Assembly: GCF_900129635.1 (NCBI RefSeq)
Contig: NZ_FSRB01000003.1
Coordinates: forward strand, 620,001-684,000
From: Singulisphaera sp. GP187
Lineage (GTDB): Bacteria; Planctomycetota; Planctomycetia; Isosphaerales; Isosphaeraceae
DNA: 64,000 nucleotides
Reading direction: 5' to 3'
The notes under the pieces: model-generated
Databases searched by the model: none
What the model saw: the letters and a program-made list of their open reading frames with translations, nothing else
What the model was told of the DNA's origin: nothing
Shown: positions 50,309 through 58,915 of the stretch, piece by piece
Layout: each line of letters begins with the position of its first letter
Numbering within the stretch: the first letter of the stretch is position 1
Program-made: the position numbers and the translations under genes

Positions 50309-53300
50309 CGTCCCCCCCAGGAGACGAGTCCGACCCGACCCGCGGTGCTGAGGAAGGGACGGCCGAGCTGAAACCAGTGGCGACGAGGCGCATCGCCGCG
50401 CGCGATCGTCAAGAAGCTGGTCAGGCACGACTCCGACGCGAGCAGGTCATAGCAGGCGCCGTCGAGCCGACCCAGCACGAGATTGCAGCCGATCGAGTAG
50501 AGGTTGCGCTCGGGCTTGTAGAGCGGCTGGAATTCCATGACGTCGGCCAGCGCCTCGGCGCGGATCGCCAGCTTGCGGATCCGGTCGCGTAACGTCAACG
50601 CGGCGGATTCTCGGACCGCCGACGCCAGCCTCCGCAACCCGTCGCTCGCGGGGTTGGACGTGGCTAACGTCTCCAACTCCGCGGCGAGCCCCTCGGCCCG
50701 ATCGGACATCACGGCCACGCTCGCCCGCGCCACGAGCGATTCACGCACGGCCAGCCAACGTCGCAAGAGATCGTCCGTCGGCCAGGGGACATTCCCCTTC
50801 GCTTCCCAGTCGCGCAACGGGCTCAACCAGGGGGCGAGCGCGGCCAGCTCAGCCCGGCGCTGGCGGATCTGCTCGGCGAATCGTCGCGGCCAGATCTCGA
50901 GCAACGACGACTTCGAGGGGGGACCCCCTGGCTTCGTTCGCGGTTCGGTCGGAACGGTCAAACCGCCGGGCCACTCGCTGATCAAGGTCCGGATCCGACC
51001 AATCAGGCCACTCGCCGCCCAGTCGAGCTCACTGAGCCACTCGTCCCAGCCGAGCAGGTCGAGCGGGGGGGTGGCGACTTGCCGTTCGATTCGCCGGAAA
51101 TCTTCCTCGAGCGCCCGGAGTGTCGCCTGCGCGGGGCTGCCGGAGGGGGGCTTGATCCCGCGGAACGCTTCGACGGCCAGGCCGAGCGTATCGGCCAACC
51201 CCGTGGCAATCTGGGTGTCCAGGACCGGGCTTTCCGCCTTCTCCCGCAGCCCTTGTTTCAGGGCGACGAGGCAGCCGAGCAGGTTCCCGCTATCCACGGT
51301 GGAGATGTAGGCGGGAGGGAGCGGACGGAGGGTCCGCGTGTCATACCAGTTGTAGTAATGTCCCCAATGTTTTTCCATCCGATCGAACGTGTCGAGTGTT
51401 TTCTCGAGCCGCTCGGCCAAGGTTCCGAGCCCGATATAACCCAGGTCGTGGGCGGCCAGGGTCGAGAGCAGGAGCAGCCCTTGGTTGGTCGGCGACGTGC
51501 GATGAGCGATCCGCCCGTCCGGCTCCTCCTGATAATTGTCGGGCGGGAGCCAGTGGTCCTCATCGCCGACGAACGTCTCGAAGAAGTGCCAGGTCCGCCG
51601 CGCCACCCGGCGGAGCTCGCGTCGTTCCTCGGGTTCGAGCGGAGAGTCGGCAACCGGCCGAGGCCGGCTGACCCAGTAGGCGACGACCGGCGAAAGGAAC
51701 CAGACGGTGAGCACCGGCCAGGCCGCCACGAGCGCTGCGGGATGAACCAGCGCGACCACGAGCGCCAGGGTCACAGCCAGGGCTGAGGCAAACCACATGT
51801 TCACGATGAAATCCGCGAGTCCCGCCCCGAGGCGGCGATCGGTCGAGGCCGCGGTCTCCCAGACGAGGAGATTCCGCCGCGTGACGAACAGGCGCGCCAG
51901 CGTCTGCACCATCGCGTCGACGGCGACCCGCGCCTGGTCCGCCTGGAACGTGATCGCCATCAGGGCCTGGGCCATCGCGGCCGGCATCCGATCCACCCAC
52001 GACAGCAGACCCGCCAGCTTCCGCGACCGAACGGTGGTCACAATGGTGCCGATCAGGAGCTGCACCAACGGCAGGGCGGGCACGGCCAGAGCGGTCGCCG
52101 TCCAGAGCCAGGGGGATCCGGGCAAGACCGTCCAGCCGAGGGCCAGCAAGACGACCGACGCGGGCGCGACCAGGCTCCGTCTCAGGTTATCGAACAGCTT
52201 CCAGCGTTCCAAGGTCGGCAGCGGGTTGGGACGAACGCCGTCCGCGGTCGGCACGCGGCGGCCCAACCAGGGGAGCAATTGCCAATCGCCTCGAATCCAA
52301 CGATGCTCACGCCTTGCGTAGGCGTGGTAACGCGCGGGGAAGTCGTCGAATAGCTCGGTATCGGTAATCAGCCCGCAGCGCGCGTAGTTCCCCTCGATCA
52401 GGTCGTGGCTGAGGATCTGGTTATCGGGGAAGGTGCGACCGGTGGCCGCCTCGAATGCCTTCACCTCATAGATTCCCTTACCGGTGAAGCTGCCCACCCC
52501 GAAGAGATCCATATAGGTGTCGGAGGCCGCCGAGGAGTAGGGATCGATCCCTCCCGATGCCGCCAGGATTCCGGCGAACCGCGAATGGGTGGCCGCCGTC
52601 AGATGGAAGCTGACGCGTGGTTGGAGCACCGCGTGCCCTTCGACCACCCGCCCCTGGGCCGGGTCGAACCGAGGCCGATTGAGCGGATGCGCCAGGGTGC
52701 CCACCAGCCGACGGGCGCCGTCGCGGGGCAGTTGGGTGTCGGCATCGAGCGTGATCACGAACCGGATCGGCGGAAGCGTCGCGGGATCGCGACTCAAGAG
52801 CACGTAGCTGGTGTCCACCGCCCCGAGCAGGAGCCGGTTGAACTCCGAGAGCTTGCCGCGTTTTCGCTCCCAGCCCATCCAGCAATTCTGACCGGGGTTC
52901 CAAAGCCGACGGCGATGAAAGAGGAAGAACTTGTCTTCCCCGTCCTTGCCGTACCGCTCGTTGAGCGCCTTGACCCGCGCGAGGGTATCATGGAGGTAGC
53001 CCTCATCCTCGGGGCGATCTTCTTCGTGCGCATCGGCGAAGTCGGTCAACAAGGCGAACCGGAGCCGCGGATCGGGGTTGGCAAGGTGGTGGATTTCCAA
53101 CCGCTCCAGCAAGGCCTCCGCGCTCCCGGGCCTGACCAGCATCGAGGGCATCGCGATGAAGGTCGCGCAATCCTCGGGGATCCCCTCCTTAAATTCGAGC
53201 TTGGGAAGCACCCGGGGCGGAAGCATGAGCGTGACGAGGTGGTTGACCAGGCCCACGGCGAGCTCGCTCACCGGCACCAGGAGCACCAACCCAAGTAGGG

Positions 53301-54675
53301 CGAGCCACCCCGGGTGGGCCGCAATCAGTCCGCGACCGCCAAGGCCCATCAAGATCCCGATCAGGGCAAGGAAGACGATGGCAATCGAGCCGAAGTAGGT
53401 CGCCCGGGGATGGGCCAGCGACCAGTCGAGGAGTTTCTCCCGCCACCGCGGTCGATAGCCGAACTCGCGTTTCAAGACCGCTTGGCCACGATCGATCAGG
53501 TAGTAGCCGACGTGGCCACGGCCCCCGACCGCGCCCGCCTCGGTGGCCTCGCGAGCCAGGGAGACTGCGCGGCGGGCCACTTCGAGCTCATCGGCCTCCG
53601 CACCCCGGGCGATCTTTTCGACGGTGCGGCGATAGCGGTCACGCGTGCTGAAGTCTTGAACGGCGTGCATCCCTGCCGGGTCGGTTCGGAGGATGGCCTC
53701 GACCGGGCTGATCTGCTCAAAAAAGGTGTTCCAGTCCAAGGCGGAAAGCAGGCGCAGACTGATCACGCAGTTTCCGACCGAAACCTGATTCGCGGCCTGG
53801 CGGCGATGCTCGCGGCGGAGGACCTCGTTGGCGTCGGCCCCGACCCCCTCGAGCCGCTTTTCCAATCGCTCGAGAGTCCGGATCGCCGGCCCGTGGTCGC
53901 GGAGCAATTGAAGGAGGCGGACGACGAATGGGTCGGTGAGTTCTCCGAGCCCGGCCTCCTCGGCGAAATGCTCCTCGCCATCGTTTCCACCATGGGCCAG
54001 TTGCCCCTCGGCGAGCGACTGCGCCGTCCAGCGTTCGGCCCGGGTCCGCTCGTCCCAGCCCCAGAGCATCTTCGCGGCGAGCCGGCGCAGGTTCTCGACC
54101 AGGACCAGGCGAAGCATCGTGGGGAGGGCCCAGAGCTCACCGGTCGTGAGCGGGACGATGTCCTGAAATGCCTGGACGTAGCGCGTAATCCGCGCTTCAT
54201 CGAGTTCACTATCGGTGTGAACCACCAGCGCAAGCGCCAAGGCGTAGACCCGCGGATAGCCGTGCCCCGGTCCTCCCGAAAGCTTGGGCAGTTCCTGGTC
54301 ATAGCCCTGGGGAAGGTCCTGGCGAATCTCGCGGAGCACGTCCTCGACGATGTGATAGTTATCGGCCAGCCACTCGGCGTCGAGGTCACGTCCTTCGCGG
54401 CGAGGCGCATCATCGCCGATGATCCGGGCGTGGGCCTCGATTAAGGAACGCGCGTTCTCAGCGAACCGGCGCAGTAAAGGGCTATTCTGACGGCGGTGAG
54501 CCTGAATGACACAGGCCGACGCAAGCTGGCGGGCATGCGCCTCGAGCCGTTCCTGCCCGAACAGTTCACCACGGATTGGCTCCTGCCCTTGGGGTTCGAC
54601 CAGTAACTCCGCGAGCGACACCGGCGGGTGAGTTGCCGAAGTCGAAGGGACCTGCTCAACGAAGGTAAGGCTCAT
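50278..54675 (-). CDS. Cyclic beta-1,2-glucan synthase, N-terminal part (GT84 and membrane domains)
   Basis: 1465 residues of an NdvB/ChvB-type protein, which is normally one chain of about 2,800-2,900. N-terminal helical and membrane parts precede a glycosyltransferase family 84 domain with FVITLDADTQLPRDGARRLV (DADT) and AYARREHRWIRGDWQLLPWL. More membrane helices and a glycoamylase-like domain follow (RTWHFFETFVGDEDHWLPPD; HRTSPTNQGLLLLSTLAAHD). It makes and exports periplasmic cyclic beta-1,2-glucan, used in osmoadaptation. The last nine residues (RCSSTSCLGS) are the out-of-frame tail after the G-run shift at 50312. Confidence 0.9.
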   Translation of the reverse strand: MSLTFVEQVPSTSATHPPVSLAELLVEPQGQEPIRGELFGQERLEAHARQLASACVIQAHRRQNSPLLRRFAENARSLIEAHARIIGDDAPRREGRDLDAEWLADNYHIVEDVLREIRQDLPQGYDQELPKLSGGPGHGYPRVYALALALVVHTDSELDEARITRYVQAFQDIVPLTTGELWALPTMLRLVLVENLRRLAAKMLWGWDERTRAERWTAQSLAEGQLAHGGNDGEEHFAEEAGLGELTDPFVVRLLQLLRDHGPAIRTLERLEKRLEGVGADANEVLRREHRRQAANQVSVGNCVISLRLLSALDWNTFFEQISPVEAILRTDPAGMHAVQDFSTRDRYRRTVEKIARGAEADELEVARRAVSLAREATEAGAVGGRGHVGYYLIDRGQAVLKREFGYRPRWREKLLDWSLAHPRATYFGSIAIVFLALIGILMGLGGRGLIAAHPGWLALLGLVLLVPVSELAVGLVNHLVTLMLPPRVLPKLEFKEGIPEDCATFIAMPSMLVRPGSAEALLERLEIHHLANPDPRLRFALLTDFADAHEEDRPEDEGYLHDTLARVKALNERYGKDGEDKFFLFHRRRLWNPGQNCWMGWERKRGKLSEFNRLLLGAVDTSYVLLSRDPATLPPIRFVITLDADTQLPRDGARRLVGTLAHPLNRPRFDPAQGRVVEGHAVLQPRVSFHLTAATHSRFAGILAASGGIDPYSSAASDTYMDLFGVGSFTGKGIYEVKAFEAATGRTFPDNQILSHDLIEGNYARCGLITDTELFDDFPARYHAYARREHRWIRGDWQLLPWLGRRVPTADGVRPNPLPTLERWKLFDNLRRSLVAPASVVLLALGWTVLPGSPWLWTATALAVPALPLVQLLIGTIVTTVRSRKLAGLLSWVDRMPAAMAQALMAITFQADQARVAVDAMVQTLARLFVTRRNLLVWETAASTDRRLGAGLADFIVNMWFASALAVTLALVVALVHPAALVAAWPVLTVWFLSPVVAYWVSRPRPVADSPLEPEERRELRRVARRTWHFFETFVGDEDHWLPPDNYQEEPDGRIAHRTSPTNQGLLLLSTLAAHDLGYIGLGTLAERLEKTLDTFDRMEKHWGHYYNWYDTRTLRPLPPAYISTVDSGNLLGCLVALKQGLREKAESPVLDTQIATGLADTLGLAVEAFRGIKPPSGSPAQATLRALEEDFRRIERQVATPPLDLLGWDEWLSELDWAASGLIGRIRTLISEWPGGLTVPTEPRTKPGGPPSKSSLLEIWPRRFAEQIRQRRAELAALAPWLSPLRDWEAKGNVPWPTDDLLRRWLAVRESLVARASVAVMSDRAEGLAAELETLATSNPASDGLRRLASAVRESAALTLRDRIRKLAIRAEALADVMEFQPLYKPERNLYSIGCNLVLGRLDGACYDLLASESCLTSFLTIARGDAPRRHWFQLGRPFLSTAGRVGLVSWGGRCSSTSCLGS
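50312..50318 (-). other. Frameshift site in a seven-G run within the glucan synthase gene
   Basis: The gene reads TCC TGG, then a run that is seven G bases long including those in TGG (CCCCCCC on the plus strand), then A CG ATG TTC. The upstream frame gives SWGGRCSS and then a stop, while the family expects S-W-x-G-(S/T)-M-F-E-Y. Eight G bases would restore SWGGTMFEY. This is a one-base shortfall in a homopolymer, either a sequencing or assembly error or a true or phase-variable mutation. Confidence 0.8.
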
Positions 54676-55066
54676 CCTGATGGACTTCTCCCCGAATTCG
54701 GTTCCGCTCCGAGATCTCCGAATTCCCTCACGGTCCGAGAGAATCGGTCTCGAGTCCGGTGTCGCCCACGCTCGAGCGTGCCATCAAGCCACGCCTCGCG
54801 TCAACTCGATGCGAACCTTCCCGCGAGCGAGAAGGAGGCCCTCGTTTGGGTCAATCGAAAAGGACAGGCCAGCCGCGAATCGAACGCAAGCCGAGGACCA
54901 AGCCGGTCCCCCAACGCCTTAAGAGGGCGAAATACCCTGGACGCGTCCATTCCAGAGCAAATTCCATGCCGTCGCGACCGCCGTCTTCTCCCGAGCGGTG
55001 AGGCGCGACGTAGCGGCGAAGCCTTCCGACCGAGGGGAGCGCGAGATGAGGCTTGAACGTGAACGT

Positions 55067-55109
<43 letters not shown>

Positions 55110-55151
55110 CCCCAAGAGGAGGAATTCGATCGAAGTCGAGCGCAAGCAAAA

Positions 55152-55181
55152 ACCCCTTGGCCGATCGATCGGCCAAGGGGT
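55152..55181 (-). terminator. Perfect 30-bp palindrome with U tract: terminator of the pilin gene
   Basis: Bases 55152-55181 form an exact palindrome (ACCCCTTGGCCGATC and its complement). On the minus strand it is followed by TTTTT (plus-strand AAAAA before it), so it fits an intrinsic terminator of the leftward Flp pilin transcript, about 270 bp after the pilin stop. Confidence 0.7.
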
Positions 55182-55449
55182 AATCATCGGAATCGATGTG
55201 ATTTGGTGCCGGCCATGGGCCGCTGGCAGGCCCTACCGGCGCGACGAAGCAGCACTTCGTCGGCGTTCATTCCCGGGTCGGGACACGGCAATCCTTGAAT
55301 CGGATGTCGATCGCCAACCAAAAAACCGGAGCAGACGGCAGGACGCAACATCCTGGTATCAGGAAGCGATCAATCCTCGGGATCGGGCCGGTCATCAGCG
55401 ATGCCAGGAGCGACGGACGAAGGTCATGCCGCTCGATGCGACAACCTGA

Positions 55450-55638
55450 TTAGCTGCCAGAGCTGGCGCCCAGCGAGCTGTTGACGGTGGTGAAGGTCGT
55501 TTTCGCGCTTTGTCCCAGCGTAGTCACGATCGTGATGCAAGCCACGAGAATCAGGGCGAGCATCACCGCGTACTCAACCGCGGTCGGGCCATCTTCGTTC
55601 GTCAGGAACCGGCAAACTTTCGAAGCAAATGCGTGCAT
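55450..55638 (-). CDS. Flp-type pilin
   Basis: A 62-residue Flp/Fap pilin precursor. A short leader (MHAFASKVCRFLTNEDG) is cut after Gly before the mature start PTAVEYAVMLALILVACITI, with Glu at mature position 5, the required residue for prepilin processing and assembly. The C-terminal tail is short and Ser/Thr/Gly-rich. AAAGGA lies about ten bases before the ATG at 55638; the open frame upstream to 55950 is not pilin-like. No tad secretion genes are nearby, so export and assembly must use genes elsewhere. Confidence 0.9.
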   Translation of the reverse strand: MHAFASKVCRFLTNEDGPTAVEYAVMLALILVACITIVTTLGQSAKTTFTTVNSSLGASSGS

Positions 55639-56267
55639 CGGAAAAATCCTTTGTAAGCGGGGCGGACACATGCTCGGCGTCGGGACATGGGCACCACGAA
55701 TGAAGACTAGGTCGCGAAAATCGAATGTGGCAAAAATTCGAACAAATTCTGTTTCTCGAGGCCAACTCCAGGGATCAACCCAAGCCGAACGGCGGGCGGT
55801 AACCAGCGGCGGGCATTGAGGTTCCACCTTAATTAAACTGCGCCATCCCGAGGACCGGCGTCTCGATCGATCGGACGTCCGGGAGAAACGGTTGACCTCA
55901 GACGGGAAACCCACCGCGGGAAAGGGAGGATCGAACGAAGCCGTGCTCATCCGTCAATCGGATCGCGGGGCGGCCCCAATGTTGACGCGCCCGGCGACAT
56001 CAAGTCGACTCCACGGCCCACGGATGGGCGGGTCATCGGCCTGGGTTACCAAGCCGCCTCAACCTCATCCAGAGACTATCGTGCCCTGGTCGGGATCGCT
56101 ATCATGACCCCGTTCTCGCGACCACTCTTCGAGGTGCGACGCGGGTTCCGGGGCGGGTTCGCTCGCCCGCCGACCCGCGGGTTCCGGTTCCCAACGTTCA
56201 ACCCAAAGTTCGCGGCCTGCCGTCGACGACTGTGGGCCCTTCACCCGCAATGTGAGGCTGGGTCGTC
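55639..56267. other. Divergent spacer between the pilin and DUF4380 genes
   Basis: About 630 bp without a gene. An AT-rich segment near 55730-55755 could hold the pilin promoter. Nothing else was recognised. Confidence 0.4.
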
Positions 56268-57293
56268 ATGCATCGGCAATCGTCGTTCCTGCTCGCGACC
56301 CTCATCGGGGGCCTATCCGCCATGACGGCCAGCCCCGAGGTCGCCCTGGCACAGAAAGGAAACGTGACCGTGGAGAAGGTGGAGTACCAGGGCTGGAAGA
56401 ACAACCTCCGGCTCAGCAACGGCGATATCGAGCTGATCGTCACGCTCGACATCGGCCCGCGAATCCTCAGCTATCGCCTGGCCGACGGCAAAAACGTCCT
56501 CAAGGAATACCCCGACCAGATGGGCCAGTCGGGCGAGGACGAGTGGAAGATCCGCGGCGGGCACCGCCTCTGGTGCGGCCCTGAGGACAACACACGAACC
56601 TACGCGCTCGACAACGGGCCGGTGACTTACGAAGAAGCCGGGCCGGGTGTGGTCAAGGTTCGTCCCAAGGCCGACACCGTCTATGGGATTCAGAAAGAGA
56701 TCGAGATCCAGGTCCCGTCCTCCGGGAGCCGCGTGACCTTGATCCACCGGCTCACGAACATCGGCCCGAAGGGGACCGAGCTGGCCCCCTGGTCGATCTC
56801 GGTCATGGCCCCCGGCGGCGTCGAGATCATCCCGTTGCCCGCCAAGCATCCTCACCCGGGAAGCCCGAAGAACGCGAAATCCGCGGCCGACTATGCCGCC
56901 GATCAGATCATGGTCATCTGGCCCTACCTCGACTTCCAAGATCCGCGCTGGCACTTCGGCAGCCAGTTCATCACCCTCCGCCAGGATCCGAAACGAGGCC
57001 CCACCAAGCTCGGCCTGGCGCACAAGACCGGAGGCGTCGGCTACCTCAACGGAGGCACGCTCTTCGTCAAACGGTTCGACTACGTCGAAGGCGAACCCTA
57101 CCCCGACTCCGGCGTGAACTTCGAGACATTTACAAACGAGGACATGCTCGAAATCGAAACGCTCGGGCCGATCATCGGACTCGAACCCGGGAAGACGGTC
57201 GAACACGTCGAGCGTTGGGAACTGTTCGCCAACCTGGGTGAACTCGGCGACGAGGCGGCCATCGCAAAGGCGATCGCTCCGAAACTGAAATAG
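56268..57293 (+). CDS. Exported DUF4380-like (galactose-mutarotase-fold) protein
   Basis: A 341-residue protein with a signal peptide (cleavage near SPEVALAQ). The body resembles DUF4380: YQGWKNNLRLSNGDIELIVT, LDIGPRILSYRL, and EWKIRGGHRLWCGPEDNTRT (the family's G-G-H-R-L-W motif). ELAPWSISVMAPGGVEIIPL and a C-terminal W-E-L-F strand follow. The fold is that of galactose mutarotases and suggests carbohydrate binding, but no enzyme activity has been shown for the family. It is convergent with RFAP synthase across a strong hairpin. Confidence 0.78.
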   Translation: MHRQSSFLLATLIGGLSAMTASPEVALAQKGNVTVEKVEYQGWKNNLRLSNGDIELIVTLDIGPRILSYRLADGKNVLKEYPDQMGQSGEDEWKIRGGHRLWCGPEDNTRTYALDNGPVTYEEAGPGVVKVRPKADTVYGIQKEIEIQVPSSGSRVTLIHRLTNIGPKGTELAPWSISVMAPGGVEIIPLPAKHPHPGSPKNAKSAADYAADQIMVIWPYLDFQDPRWHFGSQFITLRQDPKRGPTKLGLAHKTGGVGYLNGGTLFVKRFDYVEGEPYPDSGVNFETFTNEDMLEIETLGPIIGLEPGKTVEHVERWELFANLGELGDEAAIAKAIAPKLK

Positions 57294-57309
57294 CCGCCGA
57301 CCCCGAAAC

Positions 57310-57349
57310 TTGAACCGAGCCGCGCACTCATCGCAGCGGCTCGGTTCAA
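57310..57349. terminator. Bidirectional terminator between the DUF4380 and RFAP synthase genes
   Basis: TTGAACCGAGCCGC (57310-57323) pairs perfectly with 57336-57349 over 14 bp around a 12-base loop, between convergent genes. The AAAA after the plus-strand stem gives no U tract on that strand, but stem strength and position support termination. Confidence 0.6.
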
Positions 57350-57368
57350 AACGGCCTCGCCTGACGCA

Positions 57369-58325
57369 TTAGCGCGAGGAACTGACAACCGCTCCCCGCT
57401 CGCTCACGTTCGTCCAGAACGCCGAGCTTTCGGGCAGATCGAATCGATCGCAGATCGTCTCGAGGATCTGCGCACGACGGCCGTCCGACTCGTTGCTGAA
57501 CGCGTAAAGGGTGGGCCCCCAGGAGCTTTGCCCCGCGCCGTGAAGGCCCTCGGCTTCCATTCCTTGGATGATCGAGGCGAGTTCAGGGCGGGCGAAGACT
57601 CCCCCTTGCGCCGGGGCGAAGCAACGGCCGACCCGTTCCTGGAGCTCGGCCAGGGCGGCGCCAAAGGTCGGCAAGTCCCGTTCGAGGACAGCCGGCATCA
57701 GGCCCAGGAGGACGAGGCGGCAGAGGCGATCGGCCACGTCTTCGGGGATCGGAGGGAGCTGCGCGAACGCTTGGACTTCGGCCGTGCCGTGAAGGCCGCC
57801 ATGCGGTCCGGGTAGGATGACGAGGACCTTCCATTCCCGCGGGAAGTCGAGGTGGGCGAGCAGGGGGGGGATGCCGTCGTCGGTCCGGCGGCCGCCGTCG
57901 ACGATCAGGCCGCCCCGCGCGAAGCCGTGGAGCCCCACGCCCGAGCGAAGCCCACGCCCGCAGAGCACCGCCAAGGTGGCCGGGGAGGGTTCATGGTGAC
58001 CGGCCATCCGCAAGAGCAGGCGGGCCACTCCCAGGCTGAGCTGGGTTCCGACTCCCAGGCCGACGTGCTCGTCCGGCGCGTGCTGGATCACCAGCCGCGC
58101 GGGGGGAAGATCGACGCCGGCCGTCACCAATCGCTCCGCGACCCGAAGCGCACGATCGGCCAGTGGCCCCTCGGCTTGCCAGTGCTCAGCCGGCTCGACG
58201 CTCAGCTCGATCCCGGGTGAGTCGATCATCAGGCCGACGCCGCCAAACTGCCTCGGGCAATGCGGACCCCAGCCGAGCAGGCCGAAGTGGAGGCGACTGG
58301 GGGTCCGGATCAGAAGTTGGGTCAT
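57369..58325 (-). CDS. Beta-ribofuranosylaminobenzene 5'-phosphate synthase (RFAP synthase)
   Basis: A 318-residue GHMP-kinase-like enzyme. The RFAP motifs are IRTPSRLHFGLLGWGPHCPR, RQFGGVGLMID, and the nucleotide-like loop HVGLGVGTQLSLGVARLL. It joins p-aminobenzoate to PRPP, releasing CO2 and pyrophosphate, the first step of the tetrahydromethanopterin branch. It is last in a leftward operon and overlaps DUF447 by ATGA. Its presence shows this bacterium makes a methanopterin-type C1 carrier. Confidence 0.9.
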   Translation of the reverse strand: MTQLLIRTPSRLHFGLLGWGPHCPRQFGGVGLMIDSPGIELSVEPAEHWQAEGPLADRALRVAERLVTAGVDLPPARLVIQHAPDEHVGLGVGTQLSLGVARLLLRMAGHHEPSPATLAVLCGRGLRSGVGLHGFARGGLIVDGGRRTDDGIPPLLAHLDFPREWKVLVILPGPHGGLHGTAEVQAFAQLPPIPEDVADRLCRLVLLGLMPAVLERDLPTFGAALAELQERVGRCFAPAQGGVFARPELASIIQGMEAEGLHGAGQSSWGPTLYAFSNESDGRRAQILETICDRFDLPESSAFWTNVSERGAVVSSSR

Positions 58326-58915
58326 GGCTGGCGATCGTCCGAGTCGAGGATGCGCCGCCGGGCGACGTCGCTCACATAGTCACGTAAAAGTTCAAAGGCC
58401 TCACGCTCGTCGGCGCCCCCGGTCTTCTCGACCAGGATCGCCAGCTTGCCATAGTCGGCCAAGATCTCGTCGAGGGGAAGGATCGAAGTCCGGGTCGCCA
58501 GGATGGCCGCCTCGACGACCGCGTGTTTGCCACGGTTCAAACCGAAGAAGTCGCGTTGCCGACCTTGAGCCACAACCTCCACGGTGATCGTCGTTCGCGG
58601 TTCGCGATCGTCGAGCGCGATGACCCGGAACTCGAAATAGCGGCAGGCGTCGGTGAGGATCCGGCCACGAACCCGCTCAGCCGGGCGAGTCGGCGGATCG
58701 ACCGGTCGGCCGATCGCCGCGTTCGCGATCAGCAAGACATCGTCGGTAACGTGCAAGACCCCTTCATGAGACGCCTTCAAGTTCCGATACGTTGTCGAGG
58801 TCTGAAACGGCCGGAGGATGAATCGGCGCATCGCGGCATCGACTTGCGGACCCATCGGCGCCACGTTCAGGGTCCCGGCTTGATCCAGAGTCGTCACAAT
58901 CCCTTCGAGAATCAC
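58322..58915 (-). CDS. DUF447 domain protein (methanopterin-gene neighbour)
   Basis: A 197-residue protein of the DUF447 family, a flavin-reductase-like split-barrel found beside methanopterin genes in methylotrophs and planctomycetes. Visible parts are VILEGIVTTLDQAGTLNVAP at the N-terminus, RRFILRPFQTSTTYRNLKAS, GRILTDACRYFEFRVIALDD, and HAVVEAAILATRTSILPLDE. The start is a GTG at 58915 overlapping the previous stop (GTGA), and the stop overlaps RFAP synthase. The biochemical role is unproven. Confidence 0.82.
   Translation of the reverse strand: MILEGIVTTLDQAGTLNVAPMGPQVDAAMRRFILRPFQTSTTYRNLKASHEGVLHVTDDVLLIANAAIGRPVDPPTRPAERVRGRILTDACRYFEFRVIALDDREPRTTITVEVVAQGRQRDFFGLNRGKHAVVEAAILATRTSILPLDEILADYGKLAILVEKTGGADEREAFELLRDYVSDVARRRILDSDDRQP

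Noticed and set aside
55639..55950. 104-residue N-terminal extension of the Flp pilin
   Set aside because: Flp precursors are short, and the leader plus cleavage site start at 55638 with a ribosome-binding site; the extension is non-conserved.
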